A stretch of DNA of 64,000 bases from Pycnococcus provasolii (Eukaryota > Chlorophyta > Pseudoscourfieldiophyceae > Pseudoscourfieldiales): assembly GCA_049487715.1 (NCBI GenBank), contig CP150550.1, positions 868,001 through 932,000 on the forward strand, written 5' to 3'. The notes below the pieces were generated by a model, which saw nothing but the letters and a program-made list of their open reading frames with translations, ran no database searches and was not told the origin of the DNA. Within the stretch, counting starts at the first letter, position 1; the number at the start of each line of letters is the position of its first letter. Below are positions 58,909 to 64,000 of this stretch, one piece after another. A program made the translations under genes and the position numbers.

Positions 58909-59847
58909 GTTGTCTACCCTTGAGAACGGTGTTGGGTGTGTGTCGGAGCCCTAGAAAACACAACCCCACCAACCAAACACAAGCCCCCGGGGGCTGGGAT
59001 GTGAACCAACGCCAACGCGAGAATTGGCGAGCCGGTAGCGATCGATCGGTGCGGGGAGGACGGCCTTTGAGTCGTTGCCCAGCATTTCAGGTGCGGGCAA
59101 GAGGGGACAGGGCGTGCCCTCCCTGTGTCTTGCTGGTTCTGGTGGATCCATACCCTAATATCAATATCCTTCCCTTTGCTTTCGTCCTGGGATGTCAAAG
59201 GAAAGAAACAACTGTAACTTCGTTTTCCTTCGGTTCGGTTCGGTTCGCTTGGTGCGGTTGGTGCGGTTGGGGTGGACTCCTTCCTAAGGCCTTTCCTACT
59301 AGACGGGGCCTTCCGGGTTTGGTACCGGGTAGCGTTGCTGTGCTCGAACGCCTTCGTTAGCACTACGCTAGCCTCATGAACTTCGTTGCCATCACCTTGA
59401 GTTGCTACTCATAAAAGGTTTAGGTAGAAGAATACCAAGGGGAAATGAGATGGGGGCATGGGGTCTGGCATGGGGCGGCAACCTCCCCGTGCCTGCGAAT
59501 AGGTATGTACTGTACAGTACAGTACAGTACAGTACTGTACTGTAGTAGATACAACACCAGTGGCCCCCCCCCCACCCCCCCTCGGTTCCTCTGCTGAAGT
59601 TAGGGGTTGGCCTCTCCGTTGATTCTGAACGGGGAAATCTATGACTCTTTGTGTCACGCACAGGCTCACAAGATAGATGCGCAGGTCTATCGTAGGTTGC
59701 TGAGGGTATTACATACTACTACTGCCCACCAAACTCAAGTAGTTGGCCTTAAGGTCAAATAAGAATTAAATTGGGCATTATTTACGATAACAAATTTCAG
59801 TTTTTCATCTCTATTCAAACAACGGGATGGAACGAATCACCAGATCA
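58909..59847. other. Intergenic region upstream of the E2 gene
   Basis: About 940 nt without a supported gene. It contains AGCCCCCGGGGGCT (58982-58995), a single CCCTAA, a run of GTACAGTAC palindromes (59505-59544) and a C-run near 59567-59580. Confidence 0.55.
59505..59544. repeat. Self-complementary (GTACA)n patch
   Basis: About eight overlapping GTACA/GTACT units, with two perfect 14-bp palindromes, GTACTGTACAGTAC and GTACAGTACTGTAC. Confidence 0.9.
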
Positions 59848-61965
59848 TCATTTCTTTATGGTGGAAACCTTTGCCAAGCGACTCTTCTTCACCTTCTTCT
59901 CGCGATCCGCCGTCGCCTTCTCGATGATGGCCGTCTCAGCCTTGCGGGCATTCGCCAAACTCACGCCGTCCATATGCAGGCGCAGCATCGTCTCCGCATT
60001 GGAAATAGCAAAGACGCGAGGGCGTGCAGGTTTCACAGCTGTTCCAGCAAATGTAAAATTCCCGAGATTCTGAAACAAACTGCGACGGACATCGTCGAGC
60101 TGAAGCTGAGCCTTGTATACCTCAAGCAGCTCGGCATACACGGGAAGCTGGCTGATGACATCCTTTCGCTGCTGCACGAGGTTTGCGGCAACCACGATTT
60201 CCTTGATGTCGCGAGGAACGCGCACGCCGAGCGTCGCGGAAAGAGCCGGCTTATCGCGCATGAACTCCAGTGCCATTCTCTCCGTCAGGCTGAGGAAGCC
60301 CTTGCCGCGACCCTCGCCGGAAAGCAGCAGGCGTGCATTGCGCGCAGCCTCGCCGCCGCGCAATATACCCTCAAAGCGTTGCCACTGCAGGATGGCGAGC
60401 TTGTGCTGCGCGTGTCGGATGTTGATCGTGCTGTGCCACACAGCCTGAATCGACAGCACGCGTTGCCGGAACGTTCGCACCATAAACACAACCTTGTTCG
60501 AGTTCTGCATGTCCTCGAGGAAGTCGACGAGCCTGTGCGCAGCCTCTTTCCGGATAATTTTCTGCATTTTCTTCACCCACCGGCGTAGGTGGTACATGAG
60601 CACAGAAACAAGACCCTTGGAGCGCTCCATCCTTTTCTTGCGAAGTAAGCGCGAGTACCAGAGACCGATTGTGGTCACGGCCCATTTCATGGACTTGCGC
60701 TTCTCGCGCACCTTTCTGTCGTAATCTAGCCGCTTCTGCAGCCAGTGCATGCGCTTCATGACGTGGCTCATCGCCGTCCACTTAATCTTGCGGTCCACGT
60801 GCTGCTGCAGAGCCTGCTCCTGCTTGTTGCGAAGTGCCGTGTAGTACTCCCGGTTCATCTTTTGCACGTAATCCTGGTAAATCGCCTCCTTGCGAGCTTC
60901 CTGCTGCTCTTGGCATCGCCGCTGGTTTGCGACAATGCGCTTGTCCAAGGCACGCGCAGACTTACGAAGCTCCTTGTTGCGCTCCTTGTTAGAATAATGC
61001 GAAACGCGTTCCTTGTTTCGCCTGAGATGGTCCACGACGCCGCTATTGTCACTCGACCACCGGCCTCGTCGTCTTAATGCACGAAGGGCATCGGTAGGCT
61101 CCATGTCGTCAAGGTCTTCCATAACAGGGTCGAAGTGCTTCTCTCGCCTCTCGTTAATGGACGCAATGATGGCATCGAGGTTTCGCGACTTGACACGTGC
61201 CACAGAAGGCACTGGCTTCTCGCCAGACGATGCGGCGAGCCGGCGAGTCACGGCGCTCGAGCTCACACCCGCTCGTTTGGTGGGCGACGTTCCCGACCCG
61301 CCAACCTCTGCACCCTGAGCACCCGCGGACGTGTCGTCCATGTTGCTGTCACGCGTTGGCCGTTGCGAAGCGAGCAGGCGCGACACGGAGTCGAACGTCG
61401 TGTCGAAATTTTTCAACAGCGCGGATACGTCCGTTCCCGACTTGCCGCCTTGGCTTGCCGATATCGACTTGCGTCGCTTTTCGTCCGCCGACTCGTACAT
61501 CTTGAGCAGTTCACTTCCACGTTGATTGAATGCTGCCGTGATGGGAGAGCGTATGCCGAGTCGGCCTTCCGCCTCGAATGCGCGCCTTGGGGAAAGGTTC
61601 ATACCCTCCGCCTCGCGCATCGTCGCATGTGATGGGGTGGGCGATGCGAACGCGCTTTGTGGTCTCTGGCGGTTGGTGTCAAACGAAACGTAGGCGTGAG
61701 CTCCCGTCACAGAGGTTCCCGGTGTTCGCAGCGCCGACTGTGGTCTTAACGCTGAGTGCGGCCTCGCTCCCGCCCCTCCTCCCATCGGCAGCCGTCTCGG
61801 TCCTGACGAGTACGAGAGCGCGGACATGGGTCTCACCGTCGGCGTTTCTGAGCGGCTCGGCCAGTACGTGGTTTTGCTTCCCACCACGTTGTGTCTTTCC
61901 ATACCCGACGAGTGTGCGTGATGGTTATCTGCATGCGCCGAGTGGCCTGACAAAGGGCCTGACAT
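59848..61965 (-). CDS. Unrecognised basic coiled-coil protein
   Basis: 705 residues from ATG 61965; the frame upstream opens only at GTG. The N-terminal ~270 residues are disordered and rich in Ser/Pro/Arg, with repeated RPXSA/PQSA motifs like those in the Tubby N-terminus here. From about 290 on it is strongly helical and basic: LRRNKERVSHYSNKERNKEL, RQ-rich heptads, MKRMHWLQKRLDYDRKVREK, then repeated Trp/Tyr-basic helices (LMYHLRRWVKKMQKII, FRQRVLSIQAVWHSTINIR) that resemble IQ/SFI1-like calmodulin-binding helices. This composition is common in centriolar, basal-body and axonemal proteins, so a cytoskeletal role is possible but unproven. I do not recognise a family. Two perfect inverted repeats lie 30-100 nt upstream. 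Confidence 0.7.
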   Translation of the reverse strand: MSGPLSGHSAHADNHHAHSSGMERHNVVGSKTTYWPSRSETPTVRPMSALSYSSGPRRLPMGGGAGARPHSALRPQSALRTPGTSVTGAHAYVSFDTNRQRPQSAFASPTPSHATMREAEGMNLSPRRAFEAEGRLGIRSPITAAFNQRGSELLKMYESADEKRRKSISASQGGKSGTDVSALLKNFDTTFDSVSRLLASQRPTRDSNMDDTSAGAQGAEVGGSGTSPTKRAGVSSSAVTRRLAASSGEKPVPSVARVKSRNLDAIIASINERREKHFDPVMEDLDDMEPTDALRALRRRGRWSSDNSGVVDHLRRNKERVSHYSNKERNKELRKSARALDKRIVANQRRCQEQQEARKEAIYQDYVQKMNREYYTALRNKQEQALQQHVDRKIKWTAMSHVMKRMHWLQKRLDYDRKVREKRKSMKWAVTTIGLWYSRLLRKKRMERSKGLVSVLMYHLRRWVKKMQKIIRKEAAHRLVDFLEDMQNSNKVVFMVRTFRQRVLSIQAVWHSTINIRHAQHKLAILQWQRFEGILRGGEAARNARLLLSGEGRGKGFLSLTERMALEFMRDKPALSATLGVRVPRDIKEIVVAANLVQQRKDVISQLPVYAELLEVYKAQLQLDDVRRSLFQNLGNFTFAGTAVKPARPRVFAISNAETMLRLHMDGVSLANARKAETAIIEKATADREKKVKKSRLAKVSTIKK

Positions 61966-61994
61966 TGTCGTTATTATCGCTCCAAACGTACTGT

Positions 61995-62018
61995 CGGTAC
62001 TTATGTTGGTAAGTACCG
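61995..62018. repeat. Perfect 9-bp inverted repeat
   Basis: CGGTACTTA (61995-62003), loop TGTTGG, TAAGTACCG (62010-62018), 30 nt upstream of the coiled-coil gene's ATG. Confidence 0.9.
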
Positions 62019-62035
62019 AACGTGTTGGCGCCGCA

Positions 62036-62066
62036 CAACACAGGCACAGGGGAGGGGCCTGTGTTG
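62036..62066. repeat. Perfect 10-bp inverted repeat
   Basis: CAACACAGGC (62036-62045), 11-nt loop, GCCTGTGTTG (62057-62066), upstream of the coiled-coil gene. Confidence 0.9.
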
Positions 62067-62606
62067 CCCGGTTTGCCCAAAAACAGAAACCTGGGACCGG
62101 GCACACACGGACGCACCACCGGCCACCGGGTACATCACACTACGGCACGCTTGCCGGTATGCACATAAACCAACAACTTGAAGTGTTGGTAACGTGATGT
62201 CGTCACACGAACTTCGTTGACACCACCTCAATCACCGCAAAACGGACAAACACCGCAATCGGACGAGGTGCCGATGCCAAAAGGGACATTTGGAGCCTCT
62301 TGCCGCATCATAGCACGGGATCACGGGACCGGTAGGAAGGCCTATGGTTACATAGTACAGTACCCGGTACATCAGGTTGCGGGATTCACCTTGTTGGTTC
62401 CAGGCGCCCAAGTTGCTGGTTCTCGGGCATCGTTTTTTTCCCTCGGCACTCGCCGGTCGTCGCTACTCGCTGGAGCCTTGTTGAGTTGACAGGGGATCCT
62501 TGGTTGGTTGTTATCCAGAGGCCACGGCGAGGGGTGCCGAGGCCTCGCCGAGGGGTGCCGATGTCACGCCCATTAGCCGACCTACCTGACCAGCTGTAAC
62601 AGGGTT

Positions 62607-62700
62607 ATGGCACCGGTGAATGGGCTGAATGGTGAATGATGTGAATGGACAACCGCTGGACAGAGTAAAGTACACTTCGTTACTGAATGAGGGATCTCAG
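62607..62700 (-). repeat. Dispersed ~100-nt repeat, copy B, in 3' flank of FAD monooxygenase gene
   Basis: Starts atggcaccggtgaatgggct and ends gagggatctcag, as in copy A. It lies 25 nt past the stop of the minus-strand gene. The 25 nt in between contain TTGCTCATTCAGTAA, shared with 19551-19581. Confidence 0.9.
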
Positions 62701-62725
62701 CAATTACTGAATGAGCAACTGCAGC

Positions 62726-64000
62726 TCACACTCGAACAGCTGCACCGTCCACGTACACCTTTGCCGTGACGTCGAGAGCACCGAGCACGCGGAATAGCAC
62801 GTCACGCACAGCGGCGGGCACCCCTTCGGGTGCCGTCTCGAGCTCGCCGAGCACGCGCGCGGTGACGGCAACCTTAGCCGTGGGCGCGAAGCGACGGCGC
62901 TGGTACTCGGCAAGTGTGGAAGCGATCTCCGTGCCATTTTCTAGCGCGTCGCCGAGAAGGGTGGCGAGACAGTAACAGTCTTGCATAGCCTGATTCGCTC
63001 CTTGGCCTAAAAATGGCGGCATGGCGTGCACCGCGTCGCCGAGCAGCACAACACGACCATCCATAGCGTACCAAGGCTGCCATCGAGGGAGGTGGTGGTA
63101 GACGCCCACGTCCGTCAGGCGTGTTGACTTTTCTGCTAGTGCAACAACCTCATTCTGCGGCATGCCAGCCTTCTTGCACATCGCAATCAGTCGCTTCTGC
63201 AGCGCACCGCTGCTACCCTCGCGCCAGTCGACGTTCTCGTCATCCTCCACCGCCGTTGCTGCCTCCGCATCGGAACGGTAGACGAGCGCGAGCAAATCTC
63301 GTGCGCCTTCCCCAATCCCACCGGTGTAGGACAGCGCATACGCACCCTCGGCAAAAAACTGCTGCGCAATGCCCGACTCGCCTCCAATGTCGGTGAGGTC
63401 ACGCGAGCCAGCGGGAGCAACGGCGAACAATACGCGCAGCCCGGCATACTGCGCGTCGGCGCCATCGCCAAAGGCGAGACGGCGCACGGTGGATCGAACG
63501 CCGTCGCAGCCGACAACAAGGTCGAATTCGCGCGTTTCGTCGATGCCATTGTCGACGTTCGTAAGCGTCGCGCTCACGCCATCGCCGACACGCTTGATTG
63601 ATTGGATTTTCGTGCCCAGCTTCAGCTCCACCTGCGACGGTAGCGCGTCAGCGAGCCCCTTGAGCGCGTCCGATCGCATGACGGTGTAGGCGGCTGGTTT
63701 CGTCCCTCCGTCGAGCATGAGTTCCGCGCCAAGTTCGCTCGATCGGAATGCGGTTGCGACGTCAACTTCAAAGAGCTGCTGAGTGATTCTTCCGTTCCGT
63801 GCGGCGTACGCGCGCACGCCTCGCAGTGGATTTCCGACGTTTGTGATGACGTCTTTCAGTTTGATTTTATCCGCGACAGCAACGGCGCCGTTGAGGTTGA
63901 GTCCCGCCCCCAGCTCCGGTTCGATGGACTCTCTCCTCTCAATGACGGTGACTTTTGTGTGCGTAAGTTTTTCTTGTAGTGCGTGTGCCAAGAAAAGACC
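62726..64000 (-). CDS. FAD-dependent aromatic-ring-hydroxylase-type monooxygenase, 5'-truncated by window edge
   Basis: 425 codons are present and the frame is open through position 64000, so the N-terminal GxGxxG and start lie outside. The first visible residues, GLFLAHALQ...VTVIERRE, are the helix and acidic strand end of the FAD Rossmann fold. DLVVGCDGVRSTVRRLAFG is the second FAD/NADPH motif (DG). GRVVLLGDAVHAMPPFLGQG, with ANQAMQDCYCLATLL, is the third (GD), typical of salicylate-hydroxylase and zeaxanthin-epoxidase-like enzymes. No FHA domain follows, so it is not a canonical zeaxanthin epoxidase. Substrate and compartment are unknown. The 3' flank holds the dispersed repeat shared with the Tubby gene. 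Confidence 0.87.
   Translation of the reverse strand, partial: GLFLAHALQEKLTHTKVTVIERRESIEPELGAGLNLNGAVAVADKIKLKDVITNVGNPLRGVRAYAARNGRITQQLFEVDVATAFRSSELGAELMLDGGTKPAAYTVMRSDALKGLADALPSQVELKLGTKIQSIKRVGDGVSATLTNVDNGIDETREFDLVVGCDGVRSTVRRLAFGDGADAQYAGLRVLFAVAPAGSRDLTDIGGESGIAQQFFAEGAYALSYTGGIGEGARDLLALVYRSDAEAATAVEDDENVDWREGSSGALQKRLIAMCKKAGMPQNEVVALAEKSTRLTDVGVYHHLPRWQPWYAMDGRVVLLGDAVHAMPPFLGQGANQAMQDCYCLATLLGDALENGTEIASTLAEYQRRRFAPTAKVAVTARVLGELETAPEGVPAAVRDVLFRVLGALDVTAKVYVDGAAVRV

Larger units (their letters stand above)
61966..62725. other. Intergenic region between coiled-coil and FAD monooxygenase genes
   Basis: No supported gene. It has perfect hairpins at 61995-62018 and 62036-62066 near the coiled-coil gene's start, GGGGTGCCGAGG-type direct repeats near 62526-62560 and the dispersed repeat at 62607-62700. 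Confidence 0.6.

Overview
The window looks like nuclear DNA from a small, gene-dense, photosynthetic and ciliated eukaryote. A green alga of the prasinophyte type fits best. Green-lineage signs are RAF1, a PAM71/GDT1-type protein with a probable plastid transit peptide, a KAPP-like FHA plus PP2C phosphatase, RWP-RK and AP2/ERF factors, a JMJ21-like JmjC plus APH protein, long (SPPP)n tracts as in volvocine-type extracellular proteins, and TGTAA motifs after several stop codons. Cilium signs are a polycystin channel, Tubby/TULP, DZIP1-like, CSPP1-like and a seven-repeat EF-hand-like protein. The species cannot be fixed from sequence alone, and no tRNA, rRNA, CRISPR array or intact transposon was seen.

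Layout. 1-1785 (-): 3'-truncated gene with a zinc-binding-type region and tandem AP2-like domains. 2295-11144 (-): 2949-residue polycystin-like channel in one exon. 12146-14219: SDR_c10-like protein (+), then a MePCE/Bin3 methyltransferase and a DUF4536 protein (both -) only 34 nt apart. 14390-17602 (-): WDR27-like protein. 17750-19522 (+): GT14-like glycosyltransferase. 19655-21658 (-): KAPP-like phosphatase. 22275-23816 (+): temptin plus copper monooxygenase. 24101-25993 (-): two-exon repeat protein. 27117-29851 (+): CSPP1-like protein with a frame break. 30192-31632 (-): RWP-RK factor with a frame break. 32802-33592 (+): ETF beta. 33999-35435 (+): RAF1. 36591-38975 (+): JmjC plus APH. 39037-44661 (-): OpuAC / GCC2-GCC3 / multi-TM / EF-hand receptor-like giant. 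45867-46814 (+): N-acetylglucosamine kinase. 46994-49045 (-): two-exon Tubby. 50311-54027 (+): DZIP1-like with EF hands. 54443-55543 (-): CS-domain protein. 55946-57028 (+): PAM71-like. 57388-58908 (-): pyruvate dehydrogenase E2. 59848-61965 (-): unrecognised coiled-coil protein. 62726-64000 (-): FAD monooxygenase cut by the window edge.

The most unusual non-coding signals are seven short TTAGGG-type interstitial telomeric arrays, all in 5' gene flanks and six of them in divergent promoter intervals; a ~100-nt dispersed repeat directly after the stop codons of two minus-strand genes, with a shorter motif after a third gene; perfect inverted repeats just upstream of several start codons; and +1 frame breaks inside trinucleotide repeats of two adjacent genes. 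Most genes are single-exon. The three confident introns all lie near 5' ends.

Several start codons were moved inward because the longest open frame opened at a non-ATG codon. Gene calls rest on motifs read by eye, not on database searches.
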